The notes under the pieces were generated by a model, which ran no database searches, had not been told where the DNA came from, and saw only the letters and a program-made list of their open reading frames with translations. This document shows positions 46,026 through 55,317 of a stretch of 64,000 nucleotides of DNA, in pieces. Source of the stretch: JACVRN01 sp035276685. GTDB taxonomy: Bacteria > Acidobacteriota > Blastocatellia > Pyrinomonadales > Pyrinomonadaceae. The DNA lies in NCBI GenBank assembly GCA_035276685.1, contig DATELK010000199.1:1-64000 (forward strand), written 5' to 3'. Both the position numbers and the translations under genes were made by a program. How positions within the stretch are numbered: the first letter of the stretch is position 1; each line of letters begins with the position of its first letter.

Positions 46026-48584
46026 ATGGCTATCATGAAACTCGACTGGCTTGGGACGCACAACCAGGATATACATATCTTGAGCGGGCAAGCGTCGAAT
46101 AACATCCTGGACAATCTGCGCGTCACCGAACCCGATGGCACCACCCACACGGCCGTAGATTATCAGGAGGAGAATGACATTCCGCTCACCTGTACGGCTC
46201 TGTTCAAGGGAGAGCCGGACGCGCTCGGCATACATGTTGTCACGGCTCGGACAGGGGATGTCGTCACATCTTTAACGGTCAGGGCAGACGCCTTGCTACC
46301 TCCGCTGTCGAAACACAACTTCCTGATAGAGCTCAGTATGGAGGAGAACGGCGAGACGTTTAGCACGGTCATTCGGATTCATATACATAAAGAAGTCAGG
46401 GACGTGTGGCTGACGCCCAATCCGTTGACCGCGCATCCGGGCAAAACGCTGACCCCTGGTGACACTGACCCGACGGTTTATAGATTTACAGTCCGCGCTA
46501 AGTTTGACGACGACGTAATCGGCGACCTGACGCAGCATTACAACGTGACGTGGACGGACGAGCAAGGCGGGACAGACCACGTCAACGCGCAGGGCTTCCT
46601 GATAATTACTGAAACTGATAATCCGGGCACGACTCATACGATTACAGCGACTTTGCCCGCCAGTCTGGGCGGCGGTACGGCTTCGGCTACGATGCGGGTC
46701 GCGGCCGACTGGGAGGACACGGTTCTTCGGAAAGCCGAGATTATTCCGGGCGGGGGCTGGCCGGGCACAATCAGGCCGGAAGTGGTTCCTAACATCTTAT
46801 TTCTCGGAGACGGTTTCGCGGCGGGCGATAGACCGGCCTTCGAGCGCATCACGACCGAGATGGTTCACTTCCTGAAAAAGAACAGGCTCGCCAGACCTTT
46901 CGACCTGTTATGCACCTCCATGAACTTCTGGCGCGCTTTCGTCCCGGCGACCAAGCGCGGCATCTCAGTCCTTTGCGAGGTCTACACTTATCCGGAGAAC
47001 GGCAAGTTGTTCGCTTTACCCGTGCTGCCACCCGTCGAGCCGCCGGACAGCGGCAAGTGGAACTTAGCCAATCTCATCTACGCTATGGGATTGCCGGTTG
47101 CCAGGAACGGCGCGGCGCATGTTGCTCCCGATGATTTGCGCGCGGAATGGAAAGTTCTGGTTGATGTCCCTCCCGCTATTATTGATGATACGAATATCAT
47201 CAGCGACGACCTCATTGCTGACTGGCAGTCGCTGGCGACGAGGACTTTCATAGAAGAGGTGGATAACTATCCGGGCCTGTCCATGGGCGACCCGCCCGCC
47301 GCCGACCAGAAGACCCGAACTCCGATGCTTGAGATTCATGGACGGCGCGGACGGCGCGGCGGACTTGACCGCTTCTTCTCGAATCTGGAAGGACAGAACA
47401 TTCCTTTCATCACAGAGAAACTGGAAGCCAATGACCCGCAGCAGCCGCGCCAACTCCCGCTCGGCGCATTATGGGCTGAGCAGTTGGGTTTCCCCTTTGA
47501 CAACACGGGGCTGATTATCCTCGTCTCGTCTCTCCCCGGCGGGAGAGCGCAGAACTCCGGCACACACATCACCGTCAGCACCCAAAATGGTTGGCTCAAG
47601 ATTCCGGTTAAAGAGGTGGGAGGGAAGCTTGAGCTGGACTACCCGAGCGTAGAGGTTAAGACAGACCCCGACATCGCTCGAACTATCGCGCACGAGCTGG
47701 GCCATTCCTTCGGCCTTGGCGATGAATACGTAGAGGTCGAGAGCGCCTTCAAGGGAACGAGGGCGGATTTGGAAGGGCACGCAAACCTTGAGGGGAAAAA
47801 AGAGGTCACGGAAGTACAGGCGGGGAACCTGGTGTTCGTTCCTAAAAAGATTTACTGGAACTGGCATCGCGTCAGAAAGGCCGCGGTCATTGAAGGAACG
47901 ATAGAGAGCGCGGGCGGTAATCGCATACGCGTGCCGGTACAACTCGGCGACGGAGAACAATTCGGGAATAACGACCCCGTGCTCTTCAGGCTGCGCGTCC
48001 CCGGAGAAATACTCGCTAAAGCTTTGGACATCACGGTGAGCGACAGGGAGTTCAAGGTCGTAGACCGCGAGTTTCTAGACCCGCAGAAGAAAGACCACGT
48101 CAAGGCCCTTATCATAGAGCCTCAGTCCGGCGCGGCTGATATTCCGGCTCTACAAATTTTCGAGCCGGGGAGCCTGCTCTTTATACCTCTCCGAGACTCC
48201 TCTTTAGACCCGCCCTACGCGACGATGGTGGCCTCGAACATACAGCAGAAGATTAGCAGGGACGGGCCGCTCTATCTTCGGCCCACCGACCCCAGTAAAT
48301 TAACGGAGCAGGTGCGCGAAAATAAAGATACGCAAGTCCCGAATCTGAGAGGCGTCGACTTGCCAATCTGCTTCAAGAACAAGCCGAGGATTATCGGCCT
48401 CTACGAAGGGGGCGCTCAATTCGGCCACGATATTTATCATCCCGCAGGTCTCTGCATGATGCGCACCAGTCACTCAAGAAAGACGGGCTTCTGCGCCGTC
48501 TGTCGCTACATCATGGTGGATCTCATAAACCCTTTCATGCACTTTCAGATAGATCGCGACTATAAAAAAAGCTATCCGAAATAA
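46026..48584 (+). CDS. M64-like zinc metallopeptidase heading a large operon
   Basis: An 853-residue protein. The N-terminal half is beta-rich with an Ig-like segment (about 120-230; 'VRDVWLTPNPLTAHPGKTL'). A peptidase domain follows (about 250-845) with 'NILFLGDGFAAGDRPAFER' and the zinc site HELGHSFGLGDEY (His556, Glu557, His560). Near the end comes 'GLCMMRTS' with FCAVCRYIM, as in M64 (IgA-peptidase-like) enzymes. A 65-residue insertion separates the zinc site from the C-terminal cysteine block. No signal peptide is seen. AAAGG precedes the ATG; a TTG at 46020 is less likely. It is the first of five plus-strand genes. Confidence 0.8.
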   Translation: MAIMKLDWLGTHNQDIHILSGQASNNILDNLRVTEPDGTTHTAVDYQEENDIPLTCTALFKGEPDALGIHVVTARTGDVVTSLTVRADALLPPLSKHNFLIELSMEENGETFSTVIRIHIHKEVRDVWLTPNPLTAHPGKTLTPGDTDPTVYRFTVRAKFDDDVIGDLTQHYNVTWTDEQGGTDHVNAQGFLIITETDNPGTTHTITATLPASLGGGTASATMRVAADWEDTVLRKAEIIPGGGWPGTIRPEVVPNILFLGDGFAAGDRPAFERITTEMVHFLKKNRLARPFDLLCTSMNFWRAFVPATKRGISVLCEVYTYPENGKLFALPVLPPVEPPDSGKWNLANLIYAMGLPVARNGAAHVAPDDLRAEWKVLVDVPPAIIDDTNIISDDLIADWQSLATRTFIEEVDNYPGLSMGDPPAADQKTRTPMLEIHGRRGRRGGLDRFFSNLEGQNIPFITEKLEANDPQQPRQLPLGALWAEQLGFPFDNTGLIILVSSLPGGRAQNSGTHITVSTQNGWLKIPVKEVGGKLELDYPSVEVKTDPDIARTIAHELGHSFGLGDEYVEVESAFKGTRADLEGHANLEGKKEVTEVQAGNLVFVPKKIYWNWHRVRKAAVIEGTIESAGGNRIRVPVQLGDGEQFGNNDPVLFRLRVPGEILAKALDITVSDREFKVVDREFLDPQKKDHVKALIIEPQSGAADIPALQIFEPGSLLFIPLRDSSLDPPYATMVASNIQQKISRDGPLYLRPTDPSKLTEQVRENKDTQVPNLRGVDLPICFKNKPRIIGLYEGGAQFGHDIYHPAGLCMMRTSHSRKTGFCAVCRYIMVDLINPFMHFQIDRDYKKSYPK

Positions 48585-48715
48585 TAGAGAGCAGGCGCGC
48601 GGCCTCTCGTTGACCGAAAGAGCGAACAGGCCTGTACGGCTTTACTGAGCCTCGCACACATCCGTTACGCACTATCCTTCAGAAGAGTCCGAGAGCGGCT
48701 CTTCCCCGAAACGTT

Positions 48716-51700
48716 ATGAGCGATGAGCGCGGAACACTGGAACTCATCGGCAGGCACCTGAGCCTGGCGCTTTATCCGCTCAGCGATGCCGTGAGCGGGA
48801 CGGAGAACTTCAAGCAGTTTCTCTACAGGCTCGGGTGGAACGCCGAGGACATGCCACCGGCCTACGCGAATCTGGGAGCGCTCGCGAGCGCCGCCGTGCA
48901 AGCGCTGGAGAATCTGGACGAGACGCCGTCGCCCGAGGCCATTCTCGACCTGATTAAGAAGGCGAAAGATGCTTTCGACGGGATTCAGTCGATTACGGAT
49001 GCGCCTGCGGGTGTCGATGCGACCGAGTTTCTGGCCGAAATCGGCGAGCGCATGTTTGAGCTTCTGCTGACCGACTACCTCGCGGCAGAGCTTCCGGCCG
49101 CTTACAACCTGCTCTCGGCGCTGAACGTCATAGAGCCCGTCAGCGAGCCTGCTTCATCCTCGCGCCCCTCTTACATGCGCGTGAAATTCAAGTGGGAAGA
49201 GCTGCCTAAAATAGTCAGCGACCCGCTGAGCATCCCCGGCAGAGTCTATGGCTGGGGCACGAACGACCTCGACTTCACACTCGTCGCAGAGCACCTGAGC
49301 GAGCTCCTGGTCGCCCTGGATTTTCCCGTCATCGTCGAGCATGGCGATGACGAGCTGGTACAGGGCTACGCGGGTCTGGGGCAGGCGTTGACGCCTGAGA
49401 CGACCTCGCTCATAGTGCCCTTCTACTTCATAGAGATTGCCGGAAAGGATGTCGAAGCGGGCTTCGTGCTTCGAGAGCTTCCGGCGGCGCAGGGCAAGCT
49501 GCCCGGCATGGTCATAGAGCCTCGGCTGCCGAGCGAGTTTCCGCTGACGCTTCATCTTGCCGAGACGATTGACCTGCGATTGCGTGCCGGGACGAATGTT
49601 GCCCAGTTGTTCGGCATACTGATTCGGCCCGGCGACCTCTCTATCAAATATCCGCTCGCGCCCGGGACGACGCCGCCGTCCGCAGGCGTCGGTGTCGGTT
49701 TCGACTTTCATCCGAAAGCCCCCGTTATCCTGCTGGGCGAGCGCAAGGCTACGCGCCTGGAGTTTCAGGGAGCCGCCGTCGATTTCGGTGCCGACTTTGT
49801 CAACAATGAGCTTGAGGTCTTGCTGGGCGCGGAGCTGCGCGGGCTGGCGCTCATCCTCGCTGCCGGAGAAGGCGACAGCTTCCTGCGGAAAATAATCGGC
49901 GACGGCCAGACGAAGATTGAAGTCCCGCTTGGGTTCGAGTGGTCAAGCCGCTACGGTTTTCGCTTCAAGGGCAGCGCGTCCTTCGAGGTCGCTCTGCACC
50001 CGCATCTGAAGCTCGGCCCCATCGCCATTGACGATGTTATTATACGGCTCATCGTTCCGTCCGACCCGCAGCCGAAGGCCCTGCTCACGGTCGGCGTCGG
50101 TCTCTCGGGCGACCTGGGGCCTCTGAAGTTCGTCGTCGAGCAGGTAGGACTCAGCATTCAGACTACGTTCGTCAGAGGCAACGTCGGCCCGTTCGACATC
50201 AAGCTCGGCTTCAAGCCGCCCGACGGCATAGGGCTCTCCATCAACGGCGGCGGCTTCAAGGGCGGCGGCTTCCTCAAGCTCGATTTTGAAAAGGGCGAGT
50301 ACGTAGGCATCCTCGAAATCGAATTTCAGGGAACCATCTCGCTCAAGGCCGTCGGCATTCTCAACACCAGGCTGCCGGACGGTCGCAAAGGCTTCTCGCT
50401 GCTCATCATCATCACGGCGGAGTTCACGCCGATTCAACTAGGTTTCGGTTTCACCTTAATCGGCGTCGGCGGCTTACTGGGGCTGAACCGCACAGCCCGC
50501 TTCGATGTCTTGCGCGCCGGAGTCAAAGAAGGCTCGCTCAACAGCATCCTCTTCCCCAAGGACGTGGTGGCAAACGCGCCGCGCATCATCAACGACCTGC
50601 AAAGAATCTTCCCGCCGCAGGAGGGACATTTTCTCATCGGGCCGATGGCTAAGCTCGGATGGGGAACGCCGCCGCTCATCACCCTGGAAATAGGGCTGCT
50701 GCTGGAGATTCCGCGCCCGGCCTTCGCCATTCTCGGCGTGCTCAGGATGACGCTGCCCAACGAGAGGGCGAAAGTTCTGAAGCTGCAAGTCAGCTTCATA
50801 GGCATCTTTGACTTCGAGAAGAAGCAAATCTCCTTTGACGCGACGCTCTTTGACTCGTCCGTTTTGACCTTTACGCTGACGGGCGACATGGCCTTGAGGT
50901 TGTACTATGGCGACGACGCCAACTTCCTCGTCACCGTCGGCGGCTTTCACCCCGCTTACGTTCCGCCGCCGATGAACCTGGGCAAGCTCGACAGGCTGGC
51001 TTTAGTCATCTTCTCAGGCAATCCGAGCCTGCGCGCCGAAACCTATTTCGCGCTCACTTCGAACACGGTTCAGTTCGGAGCCAGGATAGAGTTGAGCGCT
51101 AGGGCCGGGTCTTTCGGAATTTATGGTTTTCTCTCGCTCGACGTGCTCATACAGTTCTCGCCGTTCCATTTCGTCGCAGAGATAGCCGCGATGGTGGCGG
51201 TCAAACTCGGAGGCTCTACGCTCTTCAGCGTACGCGTGCGCATGACGCTCGAAGGGCCTACGCCCTGGCACGCGCGCGGCGAAGCCTCGTTTGAGATTGG
51301 CTTCATCTTTACCATCACCATCACGGTCGGCTTCGATGCGACTTTCGGCGAGGCGCGCCACGACACGCTGCCTCCGATAGAGGTCATGCCCGAGTTGAGG
51401 AAGGCACTGGAAAGCGTTACCAGCTGGCGAGCGCAACTGCCGTCTCAAAGCAACCTCAACGTCTCGTTGCGCACCATCGAGGGCGCGGAAGAGAATATCG
51501 TCCTGCATCCCTTCGGCACGCTGCGTATCAGTCAAAAAGTTGTTCCGCTCAATCTGGACATCGACAAGTTCGGCAATCAACGACCGGCCAGCGACAATCA
51601 TTTCAGCATTACGAGCGTCAACATAGGCAACCAGCTTGAAGAGCTGTTCCCGGTCAGGGAGCAGTTCGCGCCCGCCCAGTTTATAGAGATGAGCGACGCC

Positions 51701-52135
51701 GAGAAGATAGCGCGCCGCTCGTTTGAGACGATGGACGCGGGCGTTGAGCTTGGCGGCTCCAATGCCGCCACCAGCGATTACGCCGTCAGGCTGGATGTCG
51801 AGTACGAGGTCATCTACCTGCCGGAGAGAAAGCCGCCGCTCTTCGTCCGGATAATAAGCGACCTCTTCAATATCCTTCTGCTCGGCAACGCCACCTCCAA
51901 ATCGCCGCTCTCGTTCGAGAGCAAATCGCCTTCGGTGCTGGGCGCAGAGAAGGTGGTCTTGAAGCAGGAACAGTTCGCCATCGCGAGCACCAGCACACTG
52001 CAACTTCATCAAGCGAGCCTGCTGTTCGATAGCGAGGCCGAGGCTCACGCCTCTCTTGAGCGGCTGGTGCGCGCCAATCCGGGTCTGAGAGAAGAGGTAC
52101 AGGTTATCTCTTCCTACCAGCTGAATAAATTATGA
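48716..52135 (+). CDS. DUF6603-domain giant beta-rich protein
   Basis: A 1139-residue protein with an N-terminal helical part (about 1-140), then a very long run of amphipathic beta-strands (about 150-900). It contains the DUF6603 signature around residues 580-680: GVGGLLGLNRTARFDVLR, 'SILFPKDVVANAPRIINDL', 'GHFLIGPMAKLGWGTPPLI'. The C-terminal part is mixed. Strands alternate hydrophobic and polar residues and are rich in 'GFGFTLIG', 'GGGFKGGGFLKLDF' and 'IGFIFTITITVGFDA'. This would suit an elongated groove or barrel-like scaffold; function is unknown. No signal peptide and no clear ribosome binding site. The end overlaps the next gene by four bases. Confidence 0.78.
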   Translation: MSDERGTLELIGRHLSLALYPLSDAVSGTENFKQFLYRLGWNAEDMPPAYANLGALASAAVQALENLDETPSPEAILDLIKKAKDAFDGIQSITDAPAGVDATEFLAEIGERMFELLLTDYLAAELPAAYNLLSALNVIEPVSEPASSSRPSYMRVKFKWEELPKIVSDPLSIPGRVYGWGTNDLDFTLVAEHLSELLVALDFPVIVEHGDDELVQGYAGLGQALTPETTSLIVPFYFIEIAGKDVEAGFVLRELPAAQGKLPGMVIEPRLPSEFPLTLHLAETIDLRLRAGTNVAQLFGILIRPGDLSIKYPLAPGTTPPSAGVGVGFDFHPKAPVILLGERKATRLEFQGAAVDFGADFVNNELEVLLGAELRGLALILAAGEGDSFLRKIIGDGQTKIEVPLGFEWSSRYGFRFKGSASFEVALHPHLKLGPIAIDDVIIRLIVPSDPQPKALLTVGVGLSGDLGPLKFVVEQVGLSIQTTFVRGNVGPFDIKLGFKPPDGIGLSINGGGFKGGGFLKLDFEKGEYVGILEIEFQGTISLKAVGILNTRLPDGRKGFSLLIIITAEFTPIQLGFGFTLIGVGGLLGLNRTARFDVLRAGVKEGSLNSILFPKDVVANAPRIINDLQRIFPPQEGHFLIGPMAKLGWGTPPLITLEIGLLLEIPRPAFAILGVLRMTLPNERAKVLKLQVSFIGIFDFEKKQISFDATLFDSSVLTFTLTGDMALRLYYGDDANFLVTVGGFHPAYVPPPMNLGKLDRLALVIFSGNPSLRAETYFALTSNTVQFGARIELSARAGSFGIYGFLSLDVLIQFSPFHFVAEIAAMVAVKLGGSTLFSVRVRMTLEGPTPWHARGEASFEIGFIFTITITVGFDATFGEARHDTLPPIEVMPELRKALESVTSWRAQLPSQSNLNVSLRTIEGAEENIVLHPFGTLRISQKVVPLNLDIDKFGNQRPASDNHFSITSVNIGNQLEELFPVREQFAPAQFIEMSDAEKIARRSFETMDAGVELGGSNAATSDYAVRLDVEYEVIYLPERKPPLFVRIISDLFNILLLGNATSKSPLSFESKSPSVLGAEKVVLKQEQFAIASTSTLQLHQASLLFDSEAEAHASLERLVRANPGLREEVQVISSYQLNKL

Positions 52136-55100
52136 GCATCGCAAAATATTCATTCCTGCCGTGGCTGAGAAGAGGGCTGGCCAACCTGCTTGAGCAGAGC
52201 GCGACCGGCGTCCGCGCCGAGCTGAGCGTCTCCGTAGTCATCAACAAAGACCTGTCTCATCCCATCATCAGGAAGGTCAATCTCATCGGCCCTGCCGACG
52301 TGATAGGCATCAACCCGGCCATGATTGTCCGCACGGAGCCGCGCAACTGGATTACCGACTTCGAGCCGAACTATCTGGCCTTCGTAGAGTTTTACGATGA
52401 AGATTTTCCGTGGCGATATAGTCCTGAGACGATTCAGGCTCATCATCGTCTCACGCCCTGGCTCTGCCTGATGCTGCTCAAAGAGGACGAATTCTCCAGA
52501 GACGACTCGCCGAACAAGCCTCTGCCCGCCATCAACGTCAAGGTCACGCGTGACGAGGTTCTGCCTGACCCGGATGAAATCTGGGCCTGGGCGCACGTTC
52601 ATCTCAACGCGGAGGTGACGGTTGACGGCAATCACTCGCCGAACCTTTCCGGCCTGAACGCGCTGCTCGGCAGCAATCCTGACAGGGCCGTTTCCAGAGT
52701 GCTTTGCCCGCGACGCTTGCAGCCCGATACGGGCTACTACGCTTTTCTGATTCCCGCCTATGAGGTCGGTCGCAAGGCCGGGGTGGGTGAAAAGGTTAAT
52801 GAAACGGATGCTGCGACGGCGCTCTCGTGGGTGAAGGGAGAGACGGGTGATAAGAAGTTTCCTGTCTATTACGAATGGTTCTTCCGCACGGGCGTCGCCG
52901 GGGATTTTGAAGCTCTCGTCAGGCAGTTGCAACCCAAAACTCTGGACGAGAGAGTGGGCATGCGCTACATGGACGTGCAGCAGCCGGGCTTCGGCATGCC
53001 CGTCATACACACCAGCTTTAAGTTGAAACCCGAAGACCCGGAAGATGTGGTCGGACTGGAAGGAGCGTTAAAGGCTCCCGCCACCAAAGCCATCCCCCTC
53101 TCTGCCGACAGCAATTTCCCGTCTGAGCTTGAGCCAATCGTCAATCTTCCGGCAGAGGCTCAAGCCAACGGCGTAGACGACGACCCCGTGATTTCTCCTC
53201 CGCTTTACGGCAGATGGCACGCGCTGGTTGAGCGTTTGAGTATCAGGGAGGAGGACGCGAACTGGGTTAACGAGCTGAACAAGGATCCGCGCTATCGCGC
53301 GCTCGCAGGCTTCGGCACGCGTGTCGTGCAGAAGAATCAGGAAGAGTACATGCGAAAAGCATGGGAGCAGGTCGGCGAAGTGTTGGCGGCCAATCGGAAG
53401 ATTATACAGGCGCAATGGGCCATGCAGACCAGCAACCTTATTTTCCTCAAACATCTGTCGGCCTTGCCGCCAGCCAAGGTCTTGCAGGTCACGGCCGCCG
53501 TTCATAGAAAGATACTGGGCAGCCCCGTCACCGTTCATCATCACGTGAGAGAAAGCCGTTTGCCGCCTGCCGCCTTAAGCGGCGCGTTCCGCAAGCTGCT
53601 CAGGCCGCACGGGCTGTTAGCGCAAAGATTCCTGACCGACCCGGCGAGAAACATCCCTCAAATCATTAACCAGCTCAACGACGGCACCATCACGGCCGCG
53701 CCGCCGAAGGGAACTTCAGCTGACGCGCCGACGCTTGAAAATGTAGCTGAGGCGACGGCTCCGAAAATTCCCGGCTGGCTCGCGTGGCTGCTCAAATATA
53801 ACCTGTGGCTGCTGGTTATTATTCTGGCGCTGCTGCTGGCGCTTTTTCTCATAGTCGGCGGCATCGTGACGCTTGCTTTCTCTCTACTCGTGGCCGCAGC
53901 CGCCGTCGCAGGTTATATCTGGACGCAAAATCTGAAAGCAAGGCTCAAAGCCTCAGAGAGTGTGAAGCCGGAGGCTTTAACACAGGAGGCATTGGAGGCC
54001 GTTCCGCAGCAGAGCAACTTCGAGTTGATGCCCGGAGGACAATTGCTGACGGCTGCCGCGGGCGGCGCGTCCGACAACGCCGTCGCCGCCTCTTACCGCG
54101 CGGCCCTGACTGATTACGCTCAACTGATGGAGGTCAGAGCGCCCGAGAAGCCTGTCACGCAACCTCTGAACATCCGTGCCATACACGCCACTGTGATGGA
54201 AGAGATTAGACCTCACGCGGCTTTTCCGAAACGAGTGTTGCCGACGATTAAGGTCGGGGCGAACCGGCTGGAAGAGATAGAGATGGTGATGGCCTATCCG
54301 GATATTAAGGACGCCATGTACAAGCCTCTGGCCGAAATCTCCGAAGAGTTTTTCGTCCCGAATCTCAATCTTATAGAGCAGAACACCATCGCGCTGATGG
54401 TGACGAATGAGCGGTTCATAGAAGCCTACATGGCTGGGCTGAATCACGAGTTTGCGCGAGAGCTGTTGTGGCGGGAGTATCCTACGGATCAACGCGGCAG
54501 CCCCTTCCGCCAGTTCTGGGAGGTGACGAGCTTTGCCAAAGACCCGAATCTGACGGAAGCCGCGCGCGTCGAAAAGCTGAAGGACATCACGCCGCTTCAC
54601 ACCTGGACGAAGGACTCCAAACTTGGCGAGCACAGCAACCGCGAAGAGCTGCAACGGCCCGTCACACCGGACGACCCGGACTTGGTGATAGTCATACGCG
54701 GCGACCTGCTCAAGCGTTATCCCAACACTCTCATCTACGCCCAGGCGGCAAAGTGGGGAACAACGCCCGAGACCGCCAACCAGCTCATCGCTTATGACGA
54801 GACGGGCCAGCTCATACAGGACGGCGACCACATCAAGTATCCGCTCTACAAAGCGCACGTCGCCCCGGACATCTACTTCCTCGGCTTTGACTTGAAGGTG
54901 AAGCAAGCCAAAGGCGAGGTGACGGAAGAGACGGCGGCGGAAAGAGCGCGGCTAGGCGATAACAATCTGGGCTGGTTTTTCATCATCAAGGAGATTCCGG
55001 GCGAGCCGCGCTTCGGCCTGGACGAAGGCGAAGCGACAGACCCCACGGGACAGAACATCATGCTGGAGAGCTGGGACGACCTCTCCTGGAGAAACCTAGG

Positions 55101-55275
55101 CGGCGAGACGACGAAGATAATCAACCTCGCAAGCCGCAGCGTCACCGTGACGAGCCCCGCCAAGAATCCTGAAAACGTGCAATGGAATTCTAACGCAGCC
55201 GACATGGCTTATGTGCTTTACCAGCAGCCCGTGCTGGTGGCGATTCATGCTCGTGAAATGCTGAAAGGCATCTGA
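52132..55275 (+). CDS. Large conserved protein with a membrane hairpin, unknown function
   Basis: A 1047-residue protein. Blocks such as 'FLPWLRRGLANLL' (about 8-20), 'HHRLTPWLCLMLLKEDEF', 'WAWAHVHLNAEVT' and 'RRLQPDTGYYAFLIPAYEVGR' fall in the first 250 residues; 'NTIALMVTNERFIEAYMAGL' and 'NHEFARELLWREYPTDQRGS' (about 755-795) fall late. These look strongly constrained, but I can name no family. A hydrophobic hairpin at about 547-600 (two transmembrane segments) splits the protein in two soluble halves. It is the only obvious membrane anchor among the five operon proteins. The ATG overlaps the preceding stop (ATGA), so translation is coupled. Confidence 0.7.
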   Translation: MSIAKYSFLPWLRRGLANLLEQSATGVRAELSVSVVINKDLSHPIIRKVNLIGPADVIGINPAMIVRTEPRNWITDFEPNYLAFVEFYDEDFPWRYSPETIQAHHRLTPWLCLMLLKEDEFSRDDSPNKPLPAINVKVTRDEVLPDPDEIWAWAHVHLNAEVTVDGNHSPNLSGLNALLGSNPDRAVSRVLCPRRLQPDTGYYAFLIPAYEVGRKAGVGEKVNETDAATALSWVKGETGDKKFPVYYEWFFRTGVAGDFEALVRQLQPKTLDERVGMRYMDVQQPGFGMPVIHTSFKLKPEDPEDVVGLEGALKAPATKAIPLSADSNFPSELEPIVNLPAEAQANGVDDDPVISPPLYGRWHALVERLSIREEDANWVNELNKDPRYRALAGFGTRVVQKNQEEYMRKAWEQVGEVLAANRKIIQAQWAMQTSNLIFLKHLSALPPAKVLQVTAAVHRKILGSPVTVHHHVRESRLPPAALSGAFRKLLRPHGLLAQRFLTDPARNIPQIINQLNDGTITAAPPKGTSADAPTLENVAEATAPKIPGWLAWLLKYNLWLLVIILALLLALFLIVGGIVTLAFSLLVAAAAVAGYIWTQNLKARLKASESVKPEALTQEALEAVPQQSNFELMPGGQLLTAAAGGASDNAVAASYRAALTDYAQLMEVRAPEKPVTQPLNIRAIHATVMEEIRPHAAFPKRVLPTIKVGANRLEEIEMVMAYPDIKDAMYKPLAEISEEFFVPNLNLIEQNTIALMVTNERFIEAYMAGLNHEFARELLWREYPTDQRGSPFRQFWEVTSFAKDPNLTEAARVEKLKDITPLHTWTKDSKLGEHSNREELQRPVTPDDPDLVIVIRGDLLKRYPNTLIYAQAAKWGTTPETANQLIAYDETGQLIQDGDHIKYPLYKAHVAPDIYFLGFDLKVKQAKGEVTEETAAERARLGDNNLGWFFIIKEIPGEPRFGLDEGEATDPTGQNIMLESWDDLSWRNLGGETTKIINLASRSVTVTSPAKNPENVQWNSNAADMAYVLYQQPVLVAIHAREMLKGI

Positions 55276-55317
55276 AGCTTCAGGGCGGCAACGAAGCTCG
55301 CAGGCGATAGACCGCAT

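Noticed and set aside
45798..46235. 145-codon minus-strand frame across the start of the M64-like gene
   Set aside because: It overlaps both the phosphatase-integrase remnant and the 5' end of the well-supported metallopeptidase gene, and its translation has no domain character.
51014..52048. 344-codon minus-strand frame inside the DUF6603 gene
   Set aside because: A high-GC shadow frame on the opposite strand of a coding region with clear protein-level constraint; its translation is Arg/Glu/Gln-rich low-information sequence.
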